64,000 nt of DNA from Cercis canadensis. Taxonomy: Eukaryota; Streptophyta; Magnoliopsida; Fabales; Fabaceae. A program made the translations under genes and the position numbers. Below are positions 23,671 through 36,300 of this stretch, piece by piece. The notes beneath the pieces were generated by a model. That model saw only the letters and a list, made by a program, of their open reading frames with translations, did not search any database and had not been told where the DNA came from. The first letter of the stretch is position 1, and every line of letters starts with the position of its first letter. The stretch covers positions 78,371 through 142,370 of the forward strand of contig QAOA01005582.1 in assembly GCA_003255065.1 (NCBI GenBank), given 5' to 3'.

Positions 23671-24999
23671 TGTCCTACCAAAGTAAGGTTTTCATTTCTC
23701 TCTTCAATCTTCTTACCTATTCAAGTATAGCTATGCATATTGAGCTGAAACATTATCACTTCTATTTCTTCCTATGATTAATATGTTTCTTGTCTTGTCA
23801 CTAGAGAATCTTTTGACTCCAGTTTTATACTTGATTAACTTCTACACACAGGCTTAAGTGCATATGAGAGAGTTTTGATTGTGGAAGGCTGGGTCAATGT
23901 TGTTATGATCCTAAGTTCCATGCTCAAACTCATCCTAGGAGATTAGCAAAGATCAGCATTATCTCATTCACCAGGAAAAGATAAAGGTTCAGCATCCTCT
24001 AGGCTCAAAGTTCCAAAAAATCCAATAAGATTATCAAATAATCGACATCTTTTCTATGTATCCTATTTCCCATTACTGATGGAACAAACTAAAGAAACGA
24101 ACTTCCAAAGCGATATGAGAATGAGACGTTTTCTGAAAAAATGAGTTTTAATTGTGCAAGACTAGGTCAATGCTGTTATGAACCCTATAACGTGAGATCA
24201 ATTATGTCCACTAGAATACAAATAAAGAAATAAATAGATCTATGAAGAGAAAAAAGTTAAGAATATAGGTATCGTCGTAGATTTTATATTGAATAAATTT
24301 GGATAAAAAAAATGATAAAATAGAATAAGAAATGGATAAACTCAAGCTGTAGACCAGATCAGCCTGATCCATCTCTCCGAAGACATTATTCCGCCTTTGA
24401 TGGGAATCAAAAGGAGAGTTGTCAAGAGTGTATTCATAGAAACCAATGATCATCTTGACAACTCTGCTTTTCATATAAGATTAGCAAACTTCTCAACAAA
24501 CGTTAGTGTTTTAGGGTCTAAGAAGAATTGGAATAGAGATCAGCATAGTTTACAAAACATGGAGAGTTTTAATAATGAAAACAGTATGAGGTGACCAAAC
24601 CCCAAATAAAACCAAATCAAGAACATGAAACATCCAATCCACAACCCACTGCTGTTTACATCCAAGAACCTCTAGTAAGATCTAATTTCACAAATTTGCA
24701 CTAGCATTAAAAGAGCTAGAGACAGATTAAGGATCCATAGGAATTTCAATCAAGAATCTCAGTTTAATGACATCAATATGGATTCACAAATTGAGCTTAT
24801 CGAATGTCTCAAAATACTGCTACTAACAATAGAAAAGAGAATCCTCATACCTGTTTATACCCTCATAAGCTGTCTTTAATTATAAACTCTATCAATCATA
24901 GGTGGTCTTCTTCACAACAATCCGTAGATACACTACACATTAAAATTAGGAAAAACAATCAACAGATACAGATGCTCATAAAATCCCAAATTTGATAAA
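23671..24999. other. Intergenic DNA with a P450-flank fragment
   Basis: 24390-24640 resembles the P450 3' flank (compare 22370-22450 and 4440-4520). The rest shows no gene. Confidence 0.45.
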
Positions 25000-25359
25000 T
25001 TGAAACCAGATCCGCACAAGAAATGTAGGAAAACAATCCCCAAACCATTTATGCACTTTCTCCACACATTTGCCGTTTTCTTTCACCAAAGCAATTTACG
25101 CACTTACACCTCCTCCGATTTGGTGATCTCCACTGGAGCACCATCTCCGTTGATATTTGTTCAAGCAAGATCAAACTCAACTATGACAGAATCAAAGAAA
25201 CGTGTTGTTCTCCTAGATCCAAACGGTGTGACGGGGTGTGCTTCCGAGGAAACCCTCTCAGAAAGCATAAAGCATGATCGTTTTCACCAGACGGTGGCGG
25301 CCATCTTTGGGTTGGGTTGGGTTATTTCGAACACTTCTCTGACAGAACTTAAGAGATAG
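25000..25359 (+). CDS. Hypothetical 119-codon frame in a GC-richer island
   Basis: An open frame in a stretch clearly richer in GC than its surroundings (25080-25420). Its second half reads MTESKKRVVLLDPNGVTGC. I recognise no domain, and no splice partners are evident. The minus strand of the same island offers an equally short frame starting MAATVW. It may be the first exon or leader of a lost gene. Low confidence that it is expressed. Confidence 0.2.
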   Translation: MKPDPHKKCRKTIPKPFMHFLHTFAVFFHQSNLRTYTSSDLVISTGAPSPLIFVQARSNSTMTESKKRVVLLDPNGVTGCASEETLSESIKHDRFHQTVAAIFGLGWVISNTSLTELKR

Positions 25360-25369
25360 AGAAGATAGT

Positions 25370-27330
25370 GACATAGAGGGAGAAGGGGCAATTTGTAAGC
25401 GAGCGTCCCGTCCCGTGAGATATTCCTGCATGAAAGATATTCATAACACGTGGACTTAAAATTTATTAATACGAAAATAAAACTGGTTTATAATAGTAGC
25501 CCATATTTTGTGTAAGATTTGAATTCTCTAAAGTAGGGATGCACCTCACAGAGTGTAGAAAATAATTATTGATAAAAAAAATTAATGGTTAGAAGTTAAA
25601 ATTATGATAAAGGATCTATACATTTTACGATTTTCTTATTAATGACATATAAAAGTGCATTTTACTATCTAAAAGTGCGTTTGGGTCTAAGCTCAAATTC
25701 TACTATGACAAATGATAACTCATACGTGGTATACACAGAATCTCTTGTACGAAAAAGTAGCCCATAATTTGCATGGGATTTTTATTTTTTAAAGTGGGGT
25801 GTACTTTAGAGATTAAAATGTAAAAAAATAATTATTAATAAAAAATTAAATGATAAAATTGTGTTAAAGGATCTATTTTATAGATTTTATATAATTCAAT
25901 CTCTTAATTTTCTCATTAATTAGTTAAAACGTGTATAATACTCATATTATACCCATATGTATGAATTTTGAATAAAACTTTCGCTTAGTATATCAAAGTC
26001 AAAGAATAAGTAAAATATGTGTTTAATTAAAAACTCATAAAAATAACGTATAAAATATTCTGTACTATTTTAAATAATAAAAAAACCATTTCGCATTGGT
26101 TTAATGAATTTTTTTCTTTTATATTTTGTTTTACCTAATATATATATATAGACTTTTATTTTCTGTTCTTTACACTTCTAGTTATTAGTTAATGTGATTA
26201 TAACTTTGATCTTAACTCTATTTTTGTTATACTATTATTATAATATTTCTTTTGTAATCAAAATTGATGATACCCCAATAAAAGCACTACCCTTACTACA
26301 GTAAAATAACAACAATGTCCTTACTTAAGATATATCTCTACCTTCCCCTTCTAAGTCAGATTAAGTCACTCACTCACTAATTTACACTGTCAACTAGCAT
26401 ACCGACTCACTCAGCCTTACTCTCTTCTCACTCTTGGCTGCTCATTGACTTGAGCGTCGGAAGAGTCATGTTTTAGTCAATAAAATATGCTACAATACTC
26501 ATGATAATATATTAAAAGTTACTATATATAATTTTTATTTTAAATAAAAAACTTTTCATTATAAAAAATATACTTGCTAAATTTTTTTATATGTATATTA
26601 ATTAGATCCGTATTATAGACCATTTGTTTGATAAAAAAAATTATATTATATATACTCATATGTATATTTTAACATTTAATTCCCATCCTATATAAGGCTA
26701 ATAATAATGGCTATAAAAGTGCACTTTATGCTCTAAAATGTACTCCTCACTCTCGGATCCATCTGGGTATACTGCATATGAATTTGAAAATTAAAACTAC
26801 CTAATTTAATTACTGGATGTCATATTTGTATTGGTCTAATGTAAAGGTATGTGTTATATCTAGTTCACCCAAGAAATTCTTGTGTGGCATTTGAATTTTA
26901 AGATATCAAAGAGCTATAATAATTGTCCATCTCAGATAATTGATCATGAGCAAATTTAAGACGGAAGTTTGATTCATCTGAAAATTAGTCTCAAACGTGA
27001 TTTGATGCAGATTTTCATTGTTTTCAGTTTAATATTTGCATTCTCAAAGCAAGTCCTTTTGTAATTTGGTCTCAAAGTTTGTTTATAAAATAATTCTCAT
27101 TCCAAAATTATGGAAATGAGACCTGCATTTTTTATTGATTATGGGTCGGACAATTTCAATCCGTCTTACATGCTTTGTCATAGCCACATTTCAGATAGAA
27201 ATTAATGAGTTTCAATATTTATTTCTTCAACTTTTGTAAAGTTAAGAGCAGCTCTAGAGGAGCTGAATAGGGTACTTTAAAATGTTTTGGAAATTTAGAA
27301 GAATTTAGAAATCAAATTTGACGTGAAAAA
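25370..27330. other. AT-rich intergenic DNA with a diverged direct repeat
   Basis: 25497-25680 and 25757-25940 are diverged direct repeats (AATAATTATTGATAAAAAA-type core), and 26692-26745 resembles their end. No gene found. Confidence 0.5.
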
Positions 27331-28504
27331 TGTTGAGCAGAGGGCAACACACAAAGTAGTTGAACTCATCAACTAGCTTGGCACATAACTCCTCTGCGCA
27401 AAAAGAGAGCAAACAACAAACTAGTTGAACTTTCAACTACTTTGTGAAACGAACGCTGAAGAGAATCTAAAACCAATTAAAGACACATGTATGAATCACA
27501 AGAGTTATAGTGCAAATAATTTAAATGAGAAATGAATAAAGAGATTTGCACAAGAGATTTTTATAGTGGTTTAGTCCAAGGCCTACATCCACTCCCCAAG
27601 CTCCTCTTGCTTTTTAATTCACTATATTCAAGAAGCTTTACAAGCAATACATCCATTAGTTTTCTCAAGCTCACTAGTAACTTATCTCCTTCTCCAACTC
27701 TTAGTAACAAGTAAAAGACAATTTCTCTTGAGACAAGGGTAAGAGAAGATTCAAAGCTTTCAAGCTATTTTACCATAAAATCCCATAAATACAAGTAAGG
27801 ATTTGTTCACTCTTCAAGTGATAGAAATCCCAATTTCTCACAAAGAAATTTGCTCACAAGTGTTTCCCAATGAAGTTCAAGAGCACTTAAGAAATTCTTC
27901 TAAGAATATGCAAGTGAAAAGAACAGAAGAATAATATAAGAAGCTTGAGATGATTTGCACAGATTTTGCTTAGAGATTTTCGCATGAGTGAGAGATCTTC
28001 TTCTTCTTCAAAAGAAGCATTCTATCTGTTGGACTCAAAGAGAGTGAAGACTTCCTCTTTTGTCCTCCAAGAGCTCCTTTTTTTCTTTTTCCTTCCCTAA
28101 CCTTGTCCTTTCAAGTACGCTTTACTCACATGTGATCATTCGGTTTAGAAAATGCAAACTAGTTGTCCTTCAGTTTTTCAACCTTGGTCCCACGCCATTT
28201 GGACAATCACCAGCATACAAACTAGTTTAACAAAGTAGTTAAAGTCTGCTATGATATTTTCAATAGATCAATTCCTTTAAAAGTCCAACCTATCTCAATT
28301 ATGATATAAACTGAATACCACAGCTTTGTTAGACAATAACAAAAACTTATAAAAATTGAATAATAATTGTTATCATCAAAATCTAACATAGGTTGAGAAA
28401 CCCTTGGGCTAACAATCTCTCTCTCTTTTATGATGATAATTATTTGCAATTTTTTAAGGCTAACAATATGGACAGAAAAATTTGAAGATGTATCCAGAAA
28501 AAAC
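27331..28504 (-). mobile_element. Copia-type LTR (3' LTR of a minus-strand element)
   Basis: Starts TGTTGAGC and ends AAAAAACA. The next bases, read on the minus strand, are a GGGGGAGATT polypurine tract directly before TG, as in plant Ty1/copia elements of the SIRE type. The stretch TATAGTGGTTTAGTCC and the CCTACATCCACTCCCC nearby are typical of such LTRs. About 1.17 kb long. A short inverted repeat (27350-27447) lies at its outer end. The element is incomplete in this window; fossil. Confidence 0.65.
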
Positions 28505-28546
28505 AAATCTCCCCCTCAGAATAAGGCCTTTGAAAAACTTGCTACC
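28505..28546 (-). mobile_element. Internal start of the copia-type element
   Basis: Polypurine tract and a few internal bases before a second element interrupts it at 28547. The uninterrupted version continues at 29962-30250. Confidence 0.5.
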
Positions 28547-29304
28547 TGATATGTGCTTTTTATGTTGTTAAGTTCCATGTTTTATCAATGGATTCTTACT
28601 TAGATTTGAGCACAATTTGCTTTAAACATGGTACTTAACCCCAATATTTGTGTTATCAGGTTTTTGACACTATTTCTGTATTTCGGGTATATTTTTCGTT
28701 CTGGATGTCTAAAAATGGTGAATTTTACCTTGTAGGAAAGCTAAGAGGATTATCTACAACTTTCATTCAGACCTCCAAGGCTGATTCGGATATTCAGTGG
28801 GTCAAATTTAACCCAGAAATCAGAACCGATATCCTGGAATTGGGTCTGGACCTTTATGAAGAGATTTGGGCATAACTTACTCATCTTAAGTCCAAATTAA
28901 GTGATTTCGGTGGCTAATTAATCCTAAGAGGCAGAGGAATCAAAAGCAATTGAATTCTATATAGGGAACACGGCCTAGACACGGCCATGTTTCGGGCCGT
29001 GTTCGAGGTCCAGAAAGCATTCAAGTGACACGCCTAGCCACCATAAGTGAACACGGCCGTGTCTAGGCCATGTTTGAGCTTCTGAAAGGTGAAACCCTAA
29101 ATTTAGAATTGTATTTATATGCATCTAAGAGGGAAAAGAAGGGAGCTCCGTCTTTTGGACATCAAGAGGCACGATTCAGAGCCAGAGGTGGCAGCCCAAC
29201 CCGAAGGGGTTGAAGAAGAGCAAGATAGAAGATCAACCCATTGAAAGAATTCATGAGAATGAGTTTTTCTGATTCTATCTTGTCTTCCATTTCTCTGTTT
29301 TTCT
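28547..29304. mobile_element. Start of a Ty3/gypsy-type LTR nested in the copia element
   Basis: Begins TGATATGTGC at a point where the other copy (near 30005) runs on without interruption. It contains the ACACGGCCGTGT words common in plant gypsy LTRs. Its far end is lost in the N run. Fossil, incomplete. Confidence 0.6.
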
Positions 29305-29541
29305 NNNNNNNNNNNNNNNNNNNNNNNNNNNNNNNNNNNNNNNNNNNNNNNNNNNNNNNNNNNNNNNNNNNNNNNNNNNNNNNNNNNNNNNNNNNNNNNN
29401 NNNNNNNNNNNNNNNNNNNNNNNNNNNNNNNNNNNNNNNNNNNNNNNNNNNNNNNNNNNNNNNNNNNNNNNNNNNNNNNNNNNNNNNNNNNNNNNNNNNN
29501 NNNNNNNNNNNNNNNNNNNNNNNNNNNNNNNNNNNNNNNNN
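29305..29541. other. Assembly gap (237 N)
   Basis: Run of N; hides the rest of the nested LTR element. Confidence 1.
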
Positions 29542-30004
29542 TTTTTTTCTTTTTCCTTCCCTAACCTTGTCCTTTCAAGTACGCTTTACTCACATGTGAT
29601 CATTCGGTTTAGAAAATGCAAACTAGTTGTCCTTCAGTTTTTCAACCTTGGTCCCACGCCATTTGGACAATCACCAGCATACAAACTAGTTTAACAAAGT
29701 AGTTGAAGTCTGCTATGATATTTTCAATAGATCAATTCCTTTAAAAGTCCAACCTATCTCAATTATGATATAAACTGAATACCACAGCTTTGTTAGACAA
29801 TAACAAAAACTTATAAAAATTGAATAATAATTGTTATCATCAAAATCTAAAATAGGTTGAGAAACCCTTGGGCTAACAATCTCTCTCTCTTTTATGATGA
29901 TAATTATTTGCAATTTTTTAAGGCTAACAATATGGACAGAAAAATTTGAAGATGTATCCAGAAAAAACAAATCTCCCCCAGAATAAGGCCTTTGAAAAAC
30001 TTGC
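29542..30004 (-). repeat. Near-identical duplicate of 28078-28546
   Basis: Matches the last part of the copia LTR plus tract almost base for base, then continues past the point where the gypsy element sits in the other copy. It starts exactly at the end of the N run. This fits an empty-site allele or an overlapping contig better than a genuine repeat. Confidence 0.75.
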
Positions 30005-30669
30005 TACCCATAGGTACGTTACTTATTTTCTCCCCGTTTGTCATAATCAAAAACAATATGAGCAAGGGAATATCCAAAGACCATAAACTAGATAACCAAA
30101 ATTCCATTAAAAAAAAAATCCAGCAAATCAAATTTGATAACCACAGTCTAGAATATGATAAAAAAAAAATAAAAATCCAGCATAAGCATAATCTCAAACT
30201 CCAGCTATATAAAGATAGAAACAGCAACAAGATAATATGCAATAGAGTGTATTAACTATCCATTTACTCAAAAATTCGTATGCAATACTCATAATCAGTT
30301 CAGACTGAACCAAAGCAACCACAAAAAATAGTAAAGATATGCAAAAAAATAAAGTTCCTACAGAAGGTCATATATATATATATTCAAAGTCTCAAAAAAA
30401 CTATAGGACCAACAGTGAAAGCGCGTCATAGATGGAAGGTCAAATGGATTTAGGAAGAGGATTTGGAGGTTTTGAGACGTTTCAGCTCTGAATCCTTCTT
30501 CTTCAACTGAGTCTTCATTGACTTGAGCTCCTTGTTAGTTGCCTTTTGCTTCCCTTTCATCTCTTTCAACTATGCTTCAAGCTCTTGAAAATTTTCACTT
30601 TGTTACTAACAGCCACTGATTTTCCCTTGTTGGTTTTGGACTTGCTGCTTTCTCCCTTTTCAATTTTCC
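30005..30669. other. Probable internal region of the copia element, no frame
   Basis: Continues from the duplicate. A-rich on the plus strand, with no protein domain I can name. Confidence 0.35.
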
Positions 30670-31140
30670 TCTTTGCAGCGCCCTTTTTCTTCCCGTGAGA
30701 AATTGAGTCTTGGCCTTGATGCTCAATTTTTCTCTTCAATTTGTGAGAGTATGACTTTGGAGATTTGTTTCAAATTAATTGATAAAGCAGGAGAAGTGTG
30801 TGTTAATATGCCTTCAACACAGGGAGACAATGTCTCTCCCACTCCCTTGGGAATTGTAAGAGGCTTCTTGCTCGCATCCCTACAACTAGCCCAAAAGAAT
30901 TCAGCCGCTTCTATCAGCTCCATGGAAGACCAAACCACCTTATCATGTGCCAAAGAATTCCTCTCATGCCAAATAAACCACAGCAGTACATACACTACAC
31001 AAGATAATTTTCTGAGACAAACCTGACATACATCATACCTCACAAGCCAAGAGCAATGAAAGAACACATGCAGTAAAGTTTCAGATCTCCTCATTACAAC
31101 GAGGCCACCACACGGAACCAAATTTGGTTAGGTGGAAGAA
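30670..31140 (-). mobile_element. LINE remnant (zf-RVT to RNase H junction)
   Basis: Minus-strand frame with CGG, ETLLHVFFHCSW, then LWFIWHERNSLAHDK and a following acidic stretch. This matches the zinc-binding region downstream of LINE reverse transcriptase and the start of the RNase H-like part. Only about 130 codons survive. Confidence 0.65.
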
Positions 31141-31859
31141 TATTTTCCAACACTTGCAAAATATTCTAATATAATCTTCCCCGGTACATCCAGCTCCCAA
31201 AGAAAATATTCAACTTGTAATATATTGGAAGGAAACTCACTCAAAAACAACTAAATTCTTAAACTCTCTAATGCAACTTGCTTAAGGAGAAGAAGAAGCT
31301 TGTTATTGAAAATACTCTCAGATTTTTTGCTTGATAAAAACAACTTACAAGCCTCCCTATTTATAGAGGAATACAATCAACATACACCACAAAAAAAATT
31401 ACATAATAAAAATTAATGACTTTGAGAGATGAATCATCCATCTTGAAAATTAGTCACTTGACTTGGAAATGAGTCTCCTATCTTGGAAATGACTTATCTG
31501 ACTTGGAGATGAAACATCATGCACTAACTAGAAAATTCTAGGAATTTTTCTGTAAATATCTTTCACTTTATTTGGGTCTTGAGCTTTTGATTATGGATTG
31601 AATTAAGTTTATAATTCAGCAATATATCCCATGAGTTGCACGTTCAATTAAATAACTTTTGATTAATCCTCTGGACCTGCTAGTTTAGTACATTAGTTCT
31701 ATACGTATATTGCTCACATGAAAATTCCAAATCGAGAAATGAATATATAAATGAAGAAGTCACAACAAAGAGAAAAGAGAACTAAGAAAACAAATGCCCA
31801 TTAGTTGTGGCAATTGGTCATGAAGAATAACTATATAGTGACTAAAGTATGGAACAAGA
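31141..31859. other. Intergenic DNA, nothing firm
   Basis: Contains CCTCCCTATTTATAGAGG near 31355, an LTR-promoter-like stretch, but no element ends were found. Confidence 0.4.
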
Positions 31860-32898
31860 TGAAACTTTAGAACTCACTCAAACATCTTAGTTTGATAACA
31901 AAACTTACAAGCCAAGAGAATGACCCCAATATTACTAGACAGGCTGTTTGGAAGAAATTTTTTGTTTGAATTGCCTTATAATAATTCTTTTGATAAAGTA
32001 TTAATATTTTATTTAAGAATATGTTTTCTGTTGTGGGAGGATGCATTCAGAGTTTCAAATATCATACTGTTATCACTCATTCTAAAAGTGGCGAATTTGA
32101 GAAGTAAATGACAGAATCCATTCAAACACATATCATACTATTATCACTCACTCCAAAAGTAGGTGATGCACACACTAGTTGAATGGGCAAGGAAAAAAAC
32201 ATATTCAGAAATTAATCATAGTAAGTGACGCACATTAGTTGACGTTGTCTTCTCAGTTAAGAATTTTAAGCATATTTAAGAAATCTAGTAGTTCTTGAAG
32301 ATGTCTGGGCATTGGCAAGGAGTTTCAAGTAAATTCCATTCCTGCATGTGGCAAGGAGTTACAATGTAGTAGCCCTCCCGTTAGCTCATATGATAATTTC
32401 CTCTTCGAGTGGAAATCCCTTGAGGTATCTACAATCATAGCAGAGGATACCAATTCTGTGTGGACATTAATTTCTCAATGAAGGTATTTTTCCATGTTTT
32501 AAAACTACAAAAAATAATAATAAATGAGTAAAACTGGCTTTCATAGTAAGTGGATGAAAGGGAAAATGTAGTGGCATTTTCACAAAAAACTTGATATGAT
32601 ATCATATTATTATTATTATTATTATTTTTTATAGATTTTGATACCAATCATTAATTGCCTCAGTACAGAAAAAACATATTACGAAGGAAGAGACCAACAT
32701 AATGTAAGGNATGTAAGGAATGACCCATTTTGTCATATAATAATTTTCCTGGATATTGGTCACTATCCTACAAGATAATATGTCTCTGTCAACATTCACA
32801 CCATATTGAAGGACGAGGCCAAGAATGACCCATTTTGTATTGTTCTATTTTAAAGTATTTCAAATTTATTAGAAGTAAAAAAAAAATATTGGCACTAG

Positions 32899-32939
<41 letters not shown>

Positions 32940-33366
32940 CTGAGCACCTCAAAACTTACAATTGGTTATATTTTTCGAATTATTTTCATGTTGAAACAAA
33001 TAAAAATTATAACTATTCCTTACTAAAATAATTTGACATAACCATTACTTTTTAATAATAAAAATAAATTTATTTATTTTATAAATATATGGTTAATATA
33101 GTATGTATTTGCATTGCACCCCCATAAAAGTTTTTCTTCCTTCCCTGGGTACCCATGACATATTTTGGATTATTCTAAATATGACAAGACAGGAACCACA
33201 CTAGTAGTTGGAAATAGGAAAGAGTCGTGTCTTATCTTCCTTTATCCCAATCAACCAATCACCACACACACACCCGTTACCTCACAGACGCACAGTCCTA
33301 TTATAATAGCCAATGTAGCAAGGAGTCCAGAGAGGACAAACTGAGAGCAAAAATTCACCAATTACA
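31860..33366 (+). promoter_or_regulatory. Upstream region of P450 copy 3
   Basis: 31860-32530 matches 6540-7110. 33200-33366 matches the proximal block of copy 2, with the TCCTTTATCC and ACACAC leader. About 500 bp of other DNA lies between, including a CT microsatellite and a single N at 32710. A TATTATAATA stretch at about 33299 could serve as a TATA element. Confidence 0.5.
32899..32936. repeat. (CT)n microsatellite
   Basis: About 19 CT units, 430 bp upstream of the P450 copy 3 start codon. Confidence 0.95.
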
Positions 33367-36300
33367 ATGTCAACTTTTGTGCAAAGCTTAATACTGCAAG
33401 AAGGCTACTCCTTTTTGTTGCATATACTATCATTGGCTATCTTACCCATCTTCCTCATTCTTGTATTCAAATGGTATTCTAAATCTACCAACAACATAGG
33501 CTTACCCCCTTCTCCTCCAAAATTCCCAATAATTGGAAATCTCCATCAACTTGGCTTGTATCCTCATCGCACACTCAAAACCCTAGCTCAAAGTTATGGC
33601 TCCTTAATTTTGATTCATCTTGGGAGTGTGCCAGTTCTTGTGGTCTCCTCTGCAGATGTTGCCTGTGAAGTAATGAAAGCTCATGACCTTGTCTTCGCCA
33701 ACCGGCCACGAAGGAAGATGTCAGACATACTCTTGTATAACTCCAAAGATGTGGCAGCTGCTCATTATGGTGACTACTGGAGACAGATAAGAAGCATCTG
33801 TGTCTTACATCTTCTTAGTAACAAAAGAGTTCAATCTCTTTGTATTGTGAGAGAGGAGGAAACTCAGATAATAATGCAAAAGATCAAGCAATCTTCTTCG
33901 TCAGTGAATTTAAGTGAGTTTTTCTCAACACTTACCAATAATATAGTTTGCAGGGTGGCATTGGGAAAGAAATATAGTGAAGGACAAGGTGGGAATAAGT
34001 TTCATGAGCTGTTGAAGGAGTTTGGAGAGCTATTGGGTGCTTTTGTTGTTGGGGACTATATACCTTGGCTTGATTGGTGGAGCCAAGCTAATGGCATCTA
34101 TGGCAGAGCAGAGAGAGTGGCTAAAGAGTTGGATGGGTTTTTGGATCGAGTAGTTGAAGAGCATATTAGAGGAGGAGTCAATGATGTGGATAATGAAGGC
34201 CAGAGTGATTTTGTTGATGTTTTGCTTTGGATCCAAAAGAGCAACACCATTGGCTTCCCTATTGATTCAACGATTATAAAGGCTTTGATCCTGGTAAGAC
34301 CATTGATCTATATCCCTGCTTTTTGTGTTTCTTTTGGGTACAATTATCTATATTCATATTTGTGTTTGATATGTGTGCTATAGCTAATAGATCCACGCTG
34401 GCATAATTGCCATACCACAAAGTTCTTTTCTTTTTCATGACAATGTTAAAGAATTAGAATATGGATCTACTTAGCCCCCTATTTGAGTCCTTGTACCAGT
34501 ATGATATATTTTGGTACACTTGAAATATTTTAATAAGGCAAATGCTAAGCTACCTCTATTTAGAGGGGTAACACTATCCCATCATTTAGTTGATGGGTTC
34601 GGCTGAGATCCATTGATTAATTTTGATGTCATTATAAAGATTTTAAAAAATTAAATCACTCAATATGTATTATAATAGATAATTCCTTATAAAGTGTAAA
34701 AATAACACAAAATAGGAAAACATGCCAAAAAACATATTCAAAATCCATCAATTTTCTTTGACCCTATTAAACTTAAATTTTATAAACTATTTTGATATTT
34801 CAATTACACTCAATGGCTCGATTTTTTGATATATTTATAATGACACTAAAATCGTAGCATAAGTCTAACTACAATCTATCTAAAATCTCTCCAAAAAGAA
34901 GACTGTTGCTTAGCCTTCCACATTCAATAAACATAGAAGAGTGAATCCGACGTCGAGGTCCTAATGATCGGGTCTACTCTTTTGTATATTTGACAGAATA
35001 TTAATATAGGAATACCGACAAATTTTCGCTAGTAGCATAAGCAAAGATACTTGCACAATTTTCTATTCACAAACTGTACAAGTATGATGTTCTTATTAGA
35101 GGATGGTGATTGCTTAGGTAGATGTGATAAGTTCATAGAATAATTAATTTCGACAACAAACATGCGCTCAAACGTTGGAATAGAGTAGTTTGTAGAAAGG
35201 GAAATTTTATAATTGTGGATAATTGATAGTTTAAGGACTCATTGCTTGTGAACATGGTTCTTTGCTCACCTGACTACTACAACGTGAGTATCATTGTCTC
35301 TTTTTTTTTTTTTTTATTTTTATCTCGACCATGCTATGGTACACCCTCACATTCCAATGGTTTTATACACTATGTTTGACTTAGTTATGTTACACTAGAT
35401 ATGGTTAGCATAAGCAAAGATACTTGTACAATTTTCTATTCACAAACTGTACAACTGTGATGTTCTTATTAGTGGATGGTGATTGCTTACGTAGATGTGA
35501 TAAGTTCATAGAATAGTTAATTTCGACAAGAAACATGTGCTCAAACGTTGGAATAGAGTAGTTTGTAGAAAGGGAAATTTTATAGTAGTGGATAATTGAT
35601 AGTTTAAGGACTCATTGCTTGTGAACTTGGTTCTTTGCTCACCTGACTACTTCAACGTGAATATCACTTGTCTATTTTTTATTTTATTTTATCTCGACCA
35701 TGCTATGGTACACCATCACATTCCAATGGTTTTATACACTATGTTTGACTTAGTTATGTTACACTAGGTGTGGTTAGTGTACATTGAATTTTGCTGAATG
35801 TATAAAACTTGATTTTCTAATAAAATTAAAATTAATATAATTGTACAAGTGTGACAAGGTATGAAACAAAATAGTGTATAAATTATAAAATCATAGTTGT
35901 GTAGTATAGTGTTCACCTTAAAAAATTTCTAGATATGGCTGCACATTTTTGGTTTCTAAAATTTTCTTGTAGATATTGTTTTTTTCAAAGCGGACGCACT
36001 CATAATTTAAAAAGAATTCTAGAGAGAAGTTGTCTTAAACATTTTTTAAAAGAAAAATAATTCTTAGGTGGAGTTACACATGAAAGAAAAACTGTACGAG
36101 TATTGTTATCGTTACATGATCTGAGGAGACGTTGTAAATCGCTATTTCTTTTAATATTTATTCACCTTATTTTAATTTGCAATCATAGGAAGATATGATA
36201 TAGTTTTCTTATTTATTATGATATTCTAGTGCTAAATAATATACATTTGATTTCCCATCTTTCTTTTTCAGCATTACATAGCCTAATGGGGGTTTAATTA

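Noticed and set aside
28249-28506. 85-codon minus-strand frame, seen again at 29713-29970
   Set aside because: It is the end of a copia-type LTR; repetition comes from the duplicated block.
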